A DNA stretch of 64,000 bases, taken from positions 930,001-994,000 of the forward strand of contig CBDFKJ010000009.1 of the NCBI GenBank assembly GCA_965248805.1. Direction: 5' to 3'. The translations under genes and the position numbers were made by a program. The notes beneath the pieces were generated by a model. The model did not search any database and was not told where the DNA came from. It saw nothing but the letters and a program-made list of their open reading frames with translations. Below are positions 6,817 to 14,323 of the stretch, piece after piece. This DNA comes from CBDFKJ01 sp965248805. Lineage in GTDB: Bacteria > Pseudomonadota > Alphaproteobacteria > UBA6615. Each line of letters opens with the position of its first letter. The first letter of the stretch is position 1.

Positions 6817-9795
6817 ATGGCCAAGGCCAAACACACCTATGCGGTCCGCCTCGCCGTCGAGGGCGGCAACCGGGTCAAGGCCGATCTCACCTCGGTGGGC
6901 GCCAGCGGCGAGCGCTCGATCAAGAAGATCGACCGGGCCTCCAACAAGGCCTCGCGCGGGCTCGGCACGCTCAGTGACCGTGCCTCCGCTCTCCGCCGCC
7001 ACATGCGGTTGTTGGGCGGTGCGGTCGCCGCCGCCGCCGTCGGCCGCGGCTTGCAGCAAATGGTGAAGCTGTATGCGGATTTCGAGACCGGGCTGATCGG
7101 AGTCGGCAAGACAGCGGACCTGTCGGGGGCCGAACTCGAAGCCCTGGGCAAGGAGATCGACGAGCTTTCCAAGCGCATGCCGGTGGCCACCGACGAGTTG
7201 CTCGCCATCGCCCAAAGCGCCGGTCAGCTCGGGGTGAAAGGCGCCGACAACATTCTCAAGTTTACCGAAACCGTCGCCAAGCTCGGGACGGCGACGGACC
7301 TCAGTGGCGACGAAGCGGCGATGGCGCTCGCCCGCATTCTCAATGTTACCGGCGAGGCGCTGGGCAAGGTTGACGTGCTCGGATCGGTCATCGTCGCTCT
7401 CGGCAACAACTTTGCCGCCACGGAAAGCCAGATCGCCGACATGGCCACGGAGGTCGCACGCGGCGCCGCCGTATTCGGGGTGAGCTCCGCTCAAGCTTCG
7501 GCCTTGGCCGCGGCGCTGGCTGCCGTCGGTGTCAAGTCGGAGGTGGCGGGCACGTCCATCGGCCGCATCCTGCGCATGATCGACGCCGCCATCCGTAGCG
7601 GCGGCGAACACCTGGCCATCCTTACGCAGATCACCGGCCGGGCTGGGGAAGAGATCGAGGAGCTGTTCCAGAGGGACGCGATGGCCACGTTCGCGTTGTT
7701 CATCGAAGGTCTGAAGCGGATCGGTGACGCCGGCGGATCGGTGGCCGATGCCATGGCGGCGTTGGGTTTGGCCGACCAGCGTCTGCTGAAGACCATCCCG
7801 GTGCTGGCCAATCGCGCCGATCTCCTTGCCCGAGCACTCGAAATCGCCAACCGTGAAACCGAGAACGCCACCGCGTTGAACGAGGAAGCAGCAAGGGCGT
7901 TCGAAAGCTTGAACAATCAAACCGAGGTGATGTGGAACAATATCAAATCCCTCGCACGGGCCATCGGTGCGGACCTGGCGCCTGGCGTTGCCGTTGCGGT
8001 CAAGGGACTGTCCGATCTCGCCAGCGAGGCCGGAGACGCCTATGAGAAGCTCAAGCTCATCGCCCAGGTGGATTTCAACTTTGAGGATTTGAGCCTCGGG
8101 GCGACGCGCCGCGAGGTCGAGGACCGCGCACGGGAACTGGAGGAGCTCAAGGAGCGGATACAGGCGGCCCCAAGTGAGGCCGATGTGCATCCGTTCGGGA
8201 ACCTGTTCGCGGGCACGCGCGAGGAGCTCGAGGCGGAGTACCAAAGGCTGTGGGACGTCTACATTCAATGGAAGGCGAAGTACGAGTGGGAACTGGAACA
8301 ATCGCGCAAGCGGCGCGAGGAGCTGGCTGCCGCTGAGACCAAGGATGCGCTGCTCAAGGGCGACCCGGCCGCGTCCCCCGAGGATATCGCAGCGGCCCAA
8401 GAGCGGGCGCGGCGCCTCGTGCAGATCGAGAAGAGCCTGAACACCCAGCTGTTCCAGCTGCGCCATCACGGCGCCGATCGCATTCGAGCCGAACATCTGA
8501 AGCTAGTTACCGAGCTGCAGCACCTCATCAAACCGGACGCCTCCAATCTGGATGAGGTCGAGCAGGCGTTGAACAACGCGGCGGCGGTTCGGGACTTGAA
8601 GCTCACCCAGATCGCCCACCGCGAGAATGAGATCGCCGACCGTCGTGCCCAGGCCAATCAACGTGTTGTCGAGAGTCTGGGCTTCGAGCTGGAGGCGCTC
8701 AAGAAGACCGAGCGCCAGCGCTTCGTCGACGTGGCGCTTCGCCGCCTGTCGGCCGAAGCGACCCCGAAACAACGCGAAGAAGTCGAACGACTGGCCGGCG
8801 CGCTCCATGACGAGCAACAGGAGATCGAGGCCCGCAACAAGGCCGAGCGCGAGGCCAACCGGCTGCGAGACGAGGCCAGGGCGCTGACCGAACGGTTGCG
8901 CACTGCTCAGGAGGCCTATGCCGATGAGATGGCGCGGCTCCGGGAACTCCGGGACCTCGAGGAGGGCGCCATCGATCAGGAAACCTTCGCCCGCGCCTCC
9001 GAGGCTGCTTACGACCGCATGCTCGATGCGAGCCGGAAATGGTCGGACGGTGTGCAACGCGCGATCCGCGATTACCTGGACGAGGCCGCCGACGCCGCGA
9101 AGCAGTTCGAGCGCATCACCACGCGGGCCTTGCAGGCGAGCGAGGACGCCTTCGTCGAATGGGCCACGACCGGCAAGTTCTCGGCCCAGGACCTGTTCAA
9201 CACCATCGCCGAGGAAGCGCTCCGGGCGGCCTACCGCATGGCGGTGGTGGGCCCGCTCAACAACATCCTCGGCACCATATTCAGCGCCATCGGCGGCAGT
9301 GTCTTCGGCGGGTCGAGTGTCGCCACCACGTCCTCGGGCACGCCCATGATCGGCGACTTCCCGATGTCCTCGGGTTCAACCATGTTGGCCCATACCGGCG
9401 GCGTGATCGGCCGCGACGTGCTGCCGACTCGCATCGTCGAGCCCACAGCGTTCGACGCCGCATCTCGCTACCACCGCGGCGGCATCGTCGCCGGCGAGGT
9501 GCCGATTGTGGCTCGCAGGGGCGAAGGTGTGTTTACGCCCGGCCAGATGCGAAGCCTGGCGCCGGTCTCGGCCGCGAAGCCCGAGGTCCATGTGGCGGTC
9601 AACGTTCACAATGCCGCGCCCGGCACCCAGGCCACCGCCGACTGGCGGCGCGGGCCGGGCGGCGATCTCACCCTCGACATCATGATCGAGAAGATCGAAG
9701 GCGGTATGGCGCGCAACATCGGCCGCGGCCAAGGCATGGCGCCGACCCTGGAGCGCCGCTACGGCCTCAACCCGGCGGCCGGCAGCCTCAGATGA
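6817..9795 (+). CDS. Phage tail tape measure protein
   Basis: A 992-residue protein that sets tail length and is carried into the host at infection. Residues about 60-330 form a TP901-type tape measure domain (helical, with 'FETGLIGVGKTADLSGAEL' and 'MPVATDELLAIAQSAGQLG'). Residues about 420-720 are highly charged coiled coil (repeated Glu/Lys/Arg/Gln heptads such as 'RRLVQIEKSLNTQLFQLRHH'). The C-terminal 200 residues are Gly/Ser-rich with 'GGVIGRDVLPTRIVEPTAF' and 'VPIVARRGEGVFTPGQMRSL', a common tape measure ending. It is separated from its chaperones by the KAP gene but keeps its own ribosome binding site (GAAGAGG). Confidence 0.9.
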   Translation: MAKAKHTYAVRLAVEGGNRVKADLTSVGASGERSIKKIDRASNKASRGLGTLSDRASALRRHMRLLGGAVAAAAVGRGLQQMVKLYADFETGLIGVGKTADLSGAELEALGKEIDELSKRMPVATDELLAIAQSAGQLGVKGADNILKFTETVAKLGTATDLSGDEAAMALARILNVTGEALGKVDVLGSVIVALGNNFAATESQIADMATEVARGAAVFGVSSAQASALAAALAAVGVKSEVAGTSIGRILRMIDAAIRSGGEHLAILTQITGRAGEEIEELFQRDAMATFALFIEGLKRIGDAGGSVADAMAALGLADQRLLKTIPVLANRADLLARALEIANRETENATALNEEAARAFESLNNQTEVMWNNIKSLARAIGADLAPGVAVAVKGLSDLASEAGDAYEKLKLIAQVDFNFEDLSLGATRREVEDRARELEELKERIQAAPSEADVHPFGNLFAGTREELEAEYQRLWDVYIQWKAKYEWELEQSRKRREELAAAETKDALLKGDPAASPEDIAAAQERARRLVQIEKSLNTQLFQLRHHGADRIRAEHLKLVTELQHLIKPDASNLDEVEQALNNAAAVRDLKLTQIAHRENEIADRRAQANQRVVESLGFELEALKKTERQRFVDVALRRLSAEATPKQREEVERLAGALHDEQQEIEARNKAEREANRLRDEARALTERLRTAQEAYADEMARLRELRDLEEGAIDQETFARASEAAYDRMLDASRKWSDGVQRAIRDYLDEAADAAKQFERITTRALQASEDAFVEWATTGKFSAQDLFNTIAEEALRAAYRMAVVGPLNNILGTIFSAIGGSVFGGSSVATTSSGTPMIGDFPMSSGSTMLAHTGGVIGRDVLPTRIVEPTAFDAASRYHRGGIVAGEVPIVARRGEGVFTPGQMRSLAPVSAAKPEVHVAVNVHNAAPGTQATADWRRGPGGDLTLDIMIEKIEGGMARNIGRGQGMAPTLERRYGLNPAAGSLR

Positions 9796-10274
9796 CCACC
9801 CGTTGGCCCGAGCGCCTGCCGCTGCCCACCCTCGAGGGCTACGGCATCCAGCCGGGCGAGGCGGTTCTGCGCACCGAGATGGAGGCGGGTCCGGCCCGCC
9901 AGCGCCGGCGCTTCACGCAGGTGCCGAGCCGCATCGCCGCCCGCTGGGTCATGCGCCCGGAGCAGTTCCTGTTGTTCGAGTCCTGGTACCGCCACACCGC
10001 CCAGGAGGGCGGCGCCTGGTTCGAGATCGACCTCCTGGGCGGGCTCGGTCTGCTGCCGCAGGAAGCCCGCTTCACCCGACAGTTCGAGGCGCGCCCTTAT
10101 CGCGGCCGGCTGTGGGAAGTCACCAGCGAGATCGAGGTCCGCGCCCGGCCGACGCTCAGCGAGGATGGCCTGGCGCTGGTGCTAACGGACGATATCCGGG
10201 GCCTGAACGCCGGCATAGAGGCATTGCACACGCTCGTCCACGAGACCCTGCCGGGACCCGATCACACCTGGTAG
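9792..10274 (+). CDS. Phage minor tail protein
   Basis: A 160-residue protein starting at an ATG that overlaps the tape measure stop (ATGA). An open frame extends far upstream but is antiparallel noise over the tape measure gene. It has the pattern 'PLPTLEGYGIQPGEAVLRT', 'GPARQRRRFTQVPSRIAARW' and 'EQFLLFESWYRHTAQEGGAWF' seen in small tail proteins next to tape measure genes of alphaproteobacterial phages. By position it may correspond functionally to lambda gpM or a distal tail adaptor. The precise role is unknown. Confidence 0.7.
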   Translation: MTTRWPERLPLPTLEGYGIQPGEAVLRTEMEAGPARQRRRFTQVPSRIAARWVMRPEQFLLFESWYRHTAQEGGAWFEIDLLGGLGLLPQEARFTRQFEARPYRGRLWEVTSEIEVRARPTLSEDGLALVLTDDIRGLNAGIEALHTLVHETLPGPDHTW

Positions 10275-10305
10275 CGCGGCCGCCGCCACATTCCGGAGCT
10301 GAGCC

Positions 10306-10743
10306 ATGACCATCGAAGCCGACCTGCGCGCGGCAGTATCGCGCGCCGACACCGACAGCCTTCTCTTGCACGACATCGTCCACGGCGATGCGAACACGTC
10401 CGTCACCACCGAAGGTGGTCCCGTGAAGTCCGTCGCCAAGGCGATCGGAGACGTTGAAACGAGCGTCGCCTCGGCCGCGGTCACCGTTACCGCCGGGGTA
10501 GCGGATGCCGAGGCCGCGCGCGATGCGGCCGTCGCTGCGCGCGATGCCGCGCAGGCATCCGTCGGCGGCGCCGCCGTCTCGGCGGCCGACACCACGCCCG
10601 CCTCGCTCTCGGTCAAGCTCGAAGCCGGTCGCGGCCTCGAGGCCGCGATCGAGGACGCCGGCGGCGACGAGCGTCTCGCGCTTGCCGTCACACCGCAACT
10701 GAACGCCGGCGCGCTGATCGCGTTGGCCGAAGCCTTCATCTGA
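10306..10743 (+). CDS. Phage tail-associated protein, unknown function
   Basis: A 145-residue acidic, Ala-rich protein. I do not recognise a family. The middle (about residues 45-80) is a run of Ala-Asp-Ala heptad-like repeats ('AGVADAEAARDAAVAARDAA') that should form a coiled coil. The flanks have short beta-like segments. Small coiled-coil proteins here are often tail fibre linkers or fibre trimerisation pieces. It lies in the tail-tip cluster with 31 bases upstream containing no strong ribosome binding site. Confidence 0.6.
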   Translation: MTIEADLRAAVSRADTDSLLLHDIVHGDANTSVTTEGGPVKSVAKAIGDVETSVASAAVTVTAGVADAEAARDAAVAARDAAQASVGGAAVSAADTTPASLSVKLEAGRGLEAAIEDAGGDERLALAVTPQLNAGALIALAEAFI

Positions 10744-10759
10744 GACCGGGAGCCCGCCC

Positions 10760-11407
10760 ATGGCCAACCAGCCGATCTTCGTCGCATCCTACCGTCAGGA
10801 CGCCGTGACCCTGCTCGCCGAGCGCGCCAACCAGGCGCAGGACCTGCTCACGCCCGGAGACAACGGGACACGGATCCATGCCATCGCGCTCGCCAATGAC
10901 GGCGAGGTGGATGCGCTGGTCGAGCTCGGCGCCTACGTCGTCGTCGGCGACGACGTCACGGTGGATATCGCGCCCGGAACCACGGCGAACGCAGACCCCT
11001 TCACCGTGACCCGGTCGACCGGCACCTGGCCGGGGCTCGATGACGGTCTGGTGCTGACGCTCGCGAAGGGCGTCGCGGCGAACCGGGGCGATTATCGGCT
11101 CTCGAGCCGCACCGATACGGTGCTGACGCTGGAGAACACGCCCGGCAACACCATCACGAGCGCGACCGGGATCGCCGCCTCGATCTATCGCTGGCGGCCC
11201 CTGTGGTCGGCGACGGTGCCCGCCCGCGCCGGCTACGACGGCTATCCCGCTTCCGCCGGCCTCGATCCCGCACAGATGCCCTGGCTCGATGCCACCGGCG
11301 ATCGCTGGCTGCTGCTCGCCGCCGCGCTCGCCGCACGCCTGCCCGCGAACGCCAATGCGACCGTCACCGGCAATGTGCACGTCACGCTGTTCGGGGGCGA
11401 CTACTGA
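10760..11407 (+). CDS. Phage tail fibre-region protein, unknown function
   Basis: A 215-residue protein not recognised as a known family. An N-terminal helical part ('DAVTLLAERANQAQDLLT') is followed by beta-rich sequence with many Val/Thr strands, ending in 'NATVTGNVHVTLFGGDY'. Its stop codon shares one base with the next gene's ATG (TGATG), so it is probably translated together with the RCC1-type protein and may anchor it to the tail. Confidence 0.6.
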   Translation: MANQPIFVASYRQDAVTLLAERANQAQDLLTPGDNGTRIHAIALANDGEVDALVELGAYVVVGDDVTVDIAPGTTANADPFTVTRSTGTWPGLDDGLVLTLAKGVAANRGDYRLSSRTDTVLTLENTPGNTITSATGIAASIYRWRPLWSATVPARAGYDGYPASAGLDPAQMPWLDATGDRWLLLAAALAARLPANANATVTGNVHVTLFGGDY

Positions 11408-12927
11408 TGGCCAACTCGACCATCGCCGCCGACCTCCCGCGCCGGGTGCTGCCGCCGCGGCCGCCCAAGCTGCCGGCAAGCCAGCGCTGCATCGGGTTGC
11501 TCAACGGCGAGGCCTCCTACCCCGGCAAGGGCTGCGCCTCCGACATCACGTACCACTACATGGCCTTCGTGATGGCCGACGGCACCGTGCGCATGGCCGG
11601 GACCAACAACAACAACGAGCTCGCCATGCACGGCAACGCCTACGACCCCCAGCACCTGCATTACCTGGTCTGGGACAACCGCACCAATGCCAACGATCCG
11701 GTCTCCGGGCGGCCCCGCTACGTGGTCGGCGCTTACAGCGTCGTCGCCATGCTGACCCACGACGGCGATGTCGTCATCTGGGGCTACAACGGCCACGGCC
11801 AGCAGGGCCGCGGGCATACCACCGGCAACGGCGTCGCGCGGTCCATCGATGCCACCAACATCGGCCGTGCCTCCGGCCTCCCGGGCCGGGATGTGATCAA
11901 GGTCGATGTGACGCGAGGTTATCCGAACAACAGCGCGTGCCTGTACGCGCTGTGCCGGGACGGGAGCCTGTGGGCCTGGGGCTTCGGCACCCACGGCAAT
12001 CTCGCGCAGGGTAATACCTCGCACAGCTACAGCCCGGCGCGGACCAAGAAGACCGGTGATGTCGTGCTCGAGGACGTGGTCGGGTTCTGGCCCGGCCACG
12101 GCAACCGCCACGCCTGCTTCGCGCTCACCCGCGACGGCAAGCTGTGGGCCGTGGGCGACAACAGCCGGGGCAAGCTCGGTGTTGACGACGGCACCACCGA
12201 CAAGCACCTGTTTACCGAGGTTGTCGGGCTGCCGAGCGGAACGTGGGTCAAGAAGGTCGTGCCCTGCGGCTCCTCGCAGGGCCCGGCCACCGCCGTGCTG
12301 CTGAGGGACGGCAGCATCTGGACCGCCGGCTATGGCGGCCAGGGCTTCCACGGCAATGGTGCCACCACCGATCGTCACCTCTTCGAACAGCTGCCGTTGC
12401 CCTCGGGCGTTGGCGCCGCCGTCGATCTCTGGGGCGGCGGCGAGTATGCCCAGCTCTGGTTCACCGGCGACGACGGCAACACCTATGCCTGCGGCTATAA
12501 CGTCGTCGGCCAGCTCGGCATCGGCAACACGGCCGACAACGTGACGACACCGGCGCGCGTGGAACTGCCCGACGGCGTCACGGCGCGGATGATCTCCACC
12601 GGCGGCGCCTATGATGGCAGTACCCACCGCCATTCCACGGTCATGCTGGGCTCCGACGGCCGGGTCTACACTTGCGGCCATTACGGCCGGTACGGCGCCT
12701 GGGGGACCGGTCAGGCACAGAGCCCGGTGCAATGGCCGCTGCCGGGCGCGCCCGATGAGCGGCAGGCGATCGAGGTGGTGGCGCACGGCTATTCCAACGA
12801 GCCGGGCTTCTTTGTCCGCCTCACCGACGGCTCCGTCTGGGCCGCCGGGCGCAATACCAGCAACAAGCTCGGCGTCGAGGGCGGCGGCCACTATCCCTCG
12901 GTGATGGCCCGGGTCGAACTCTACTAG
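11407..12927 (+). CDS. RCC1-type beta-propeller tail protein, putative receptor binder
   Basis: A 506-residue protein built from eight repeats of the RCC1 pattern (Asp-Gly-x-Val-Trp-x-x-Gly-x-Asn-x-x-Gly-x-Leu-Gly). Examples are 'DGDVVIWGYNGHGQQG', 'DGSLWAWGFGTHGNLAQG', 'DGKLWAVGDNSRGKLG' and 'DGSVWAAGRNTSNKLG'. RCC1 folds are usually seven-bladed propellers that bind protein or ligand surfaces. In a tail gene cluster the natural inference is an adhesin at the fibre or tip. The ATG at 11407 was chosen because it overlaps the preceding stop; the open frame further upstream reads through another gene. Confidence 0.8.
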   Translation: MANSTIAADLPRRVLPPRPPKLPASQRCIGLLNGEASYPGKGCASDITYHYMAFVMADGTVRMAGTNNNNELAMHGNAYDPQHLHYLVWDNRTNANDPVSGRPRYVVGAYSVVAMLTHDGDVVIWGYNGHGQQGRGHTTGNGVARSIDATNIGRASGLPGRDVIKVDVTRGYPNNSACLYALCRDGSLWAWGFGTHGNLAQGNTSHSYSPARTKKTGDVVLEDVVGFWPGHGNRHACFALTRDGKLWAVGDNSRGKLGVDDGTTDKHLFTEVVGLPSGTWVKKVVPCGSSQGPATAVLLRDGSIWTAGYGGQGFHGNGATTDRHLFEQLPLPSGVGAAVDLWGGGEYAQLWFTGDDGNTYACGYNVVGQLGIGNTADNVTTPARVELPDGVTARMISTGGAYDGSTHRHSTVMLGSDGRVYTCGHYGRYGAWGTGQAQSPVQWPLPGAPDERQAIEVVAHGYSNEPGFFVRLTDGSVWAAGRNTSNKLGVEGGGHYPSVMARVELY

Positions 12928-12937
12928 GGAGGCGCAC

Positions 12938-13369
12938 GTGCACATTATCAGCTATGTGGAATCCGAGTCCGGTGCGCACTTCCTGCCGCCGGCCGATTGG
13001 CCCGACGGCGCCTTCACCTGGCTCTGCGAGATCGACGGCCGCCATTACGCCCGCATCGCCTCCCTCGACTACGGCGATCAGGACCCGGATATCGGTCTCA
13101 CGGTCCACGATCTCGCGACCGAGACCGAGCTCGCCGAGCGGCTCAACCTCCACGCCGTCGACCGCATCGAGGCGCGCAGCCGGCGCGCCGAGCGCTATGC
13201 CCGCGAGATGCCGGTCACGGATCAGCTCGACGCCATCTTCAAGACCTTCAATCAGCTGCGTCTGAGCGGCGCCTTGCTGCCTGCCGGAACAATCGATGTG
13301 ATCGACCGGTGGCTCTCCATCAAGCGCGATCATCCCGTGCCGGACCTGCTGCCGGCGATACCGGAATAA
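12938..13369 (+). CDS. Phage tail-region protein, unknown function
   Basis: A 143-residue acidic protein with a GTG start preceded by GGGAGG (12926-12931). The N-terminal half is beta-rich and aromatic ('FTWLCEIDGRHYARIASLD'), the C-terminal half helical ('QLDAIFKTFNQLRLSG'). I do not recognise the family. It occurs between the propeller gene and the DUF1833 gene, which suggests a tail-tip or assembly role. Confidence 0.6.
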   Translation: MHIISYVESESGAHFLPPADWPDGAFTWLCEIDGRHYARIASLDYGDQDPDIGLTVHDLATETELAERLNLHAVDRIEARSRRAERYAREMPVTDQLDAIFKTFNQLRLSGALLPAGTIDVIDRWLSIKRDHPVPDLLPAIPE

Positions 13370-13375
13370 GCGACG

Positions 13376-13918
13376 ATGCCCGATCCGGCGCTCGAGCAGG
13401 CGATCCGCGAGGCCTACGCCTCGGCGCCCACCGACACCGTCATCCTGCACACCCTCGAGCTGCGCCATCCTGCCTTCGTCGACGACGACGGCGAGCCCAC
13501 CGCGATCCGGGTGGTGCGTGATCATGCCGATCTCAACGTCCGTCTCGAGGCCGGCGCTCCGCTTAATCCCGGAGAGATGGTTCGGTTTGTCGCACTCGCC
13601 TTCGATCTCGAACTGCCGCCGGCCGACACCGCTCCGGTGCCGGAGATCGCCGTGACGCTCGACAACGTCAGCCGCGAAGTCGTCCGTCATCTCGATGCCG
13701 CGGCCACCAGCCTCGAGACTATCGAAGTGACCTACCGGCCCTATCTCTCGACCGATCTGGAGGGCCCGCAGATGGACCCGCCGATCACGCTCACTCTGAC
13801 CGAGGTCGAGGTCGACGTGTTCCGTGCCACCGGCCGCGCCCGCATGCTCGATATCGGCAACAAGGCGTTCCCGGCCGACCTCTACACCGCCAGTCGGTTC
13901 CCGGGGCTCACGCGCTAG
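13376..13918 (+). CDS. DUF1833 family phage minor tail protein
   Basis: A 180-residue protein with the DUF1833 pattern: an N-terminal 'ILHTLELRHPAF' strand, central 'VRFVALAFDLELPP' and 'IAVTLDNVSREVVRHLDAA', and a C-terminal part ending 'ASRFPGLTR'. DUF1833 proteins lie just upstream of the NlpC/P60 tail assembly gene in many phages and are thought to be part of the tail tip (lambda gpL-like position). The stop is directly followed by the next ATG with no gap. Confidence 0.8.
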   Translation: MPDPALEQAIREAYASAPTDTVILHTLELRHPAFVDDDGEPTAIRVVRDHADLNVRLEAGAPLNPGEMVRFVALAFDLELPPADTAPVPEIAVTLDNVSREVVRHLDAAATSLETIEVTYRPYLSTDLEGPQMDPPITLTLTEVEVDVFRATGRARMLDIGNKAFPADLYTASRFPGLTR

Positions 13919-14323
13919 ATGCACTGGGCCGAACACCTGATCGGCCGCCCGTGGGAAGCAGGCGGGCGCGGACCGGATGCGTTCGACTGCTGGGGCCTGG
14001 TGCGCTGGTGCTGGCGGACACGCTTCGCCATCGAGGTGCCCGAGATCCCGGTCGATGCCGCGAACCTGCGCGCCGTGCTCGCCGGCTTCCGCGATCACCC
14101 CGAAAGGGAGCGTTGGAAACTGATCGAGCGCGCCCGCGAGGGCGACGCCGTGCTCATGCGCCAGTCCCGCCATCCGGTCCATGTGGGCCTGTGGCTCGCG
14201 GTCGACGGCGGCGGCGTGCTCCATGCCGCACGGGACATCGGTGTGGTGTTCCAGGGCCCGGCCGATCTCACGGCCCACGGCTGGCGCATCGAGGGCACTT
14301 ACCGGTTTGTGGGAGACGCTTGA
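13919..14323 (+). CDS. NlpC/P60-type tail assembly peptidase (lambda K-like)
   Basis: A 134-residue NlpC/P60 domain protein. The catalytic Cys is in 'DAFDCWGLVRWCW' (residue 22), the His in 'RHPVHVGLWL' and a second polar residue follows in 'HAARDIG'. In lambda-like phages this gene product (gpK) helps assemble the tail tip and may open peptidoglycan at infection. It is short because it lacks the N-terminal JAB metalloprotease domain found in lambda gpK. The stop overlaps the next start (TGATG). Confidence 0.88.
   Translation: MHWAEHLIGRPWEAGGRGPDAFDCWGLVRWCWRTRFAIEVPEIPVDAANLRAVLAGFRDHPERERWKLIERAREGDAVLMRQSRHPVHVGLWLAVDGGGVLHAARDIGVVFQGPADLTAHGWRIEGTYRFVGDA

Noticed and set aside
6442..8496. 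Long open frame of about 680 codons on the minus strand
   Set aside because: It is antisense to the tape measure gene and to the 5' part of the KAP gene in another frame; composition is that of a GC-rich shadow.
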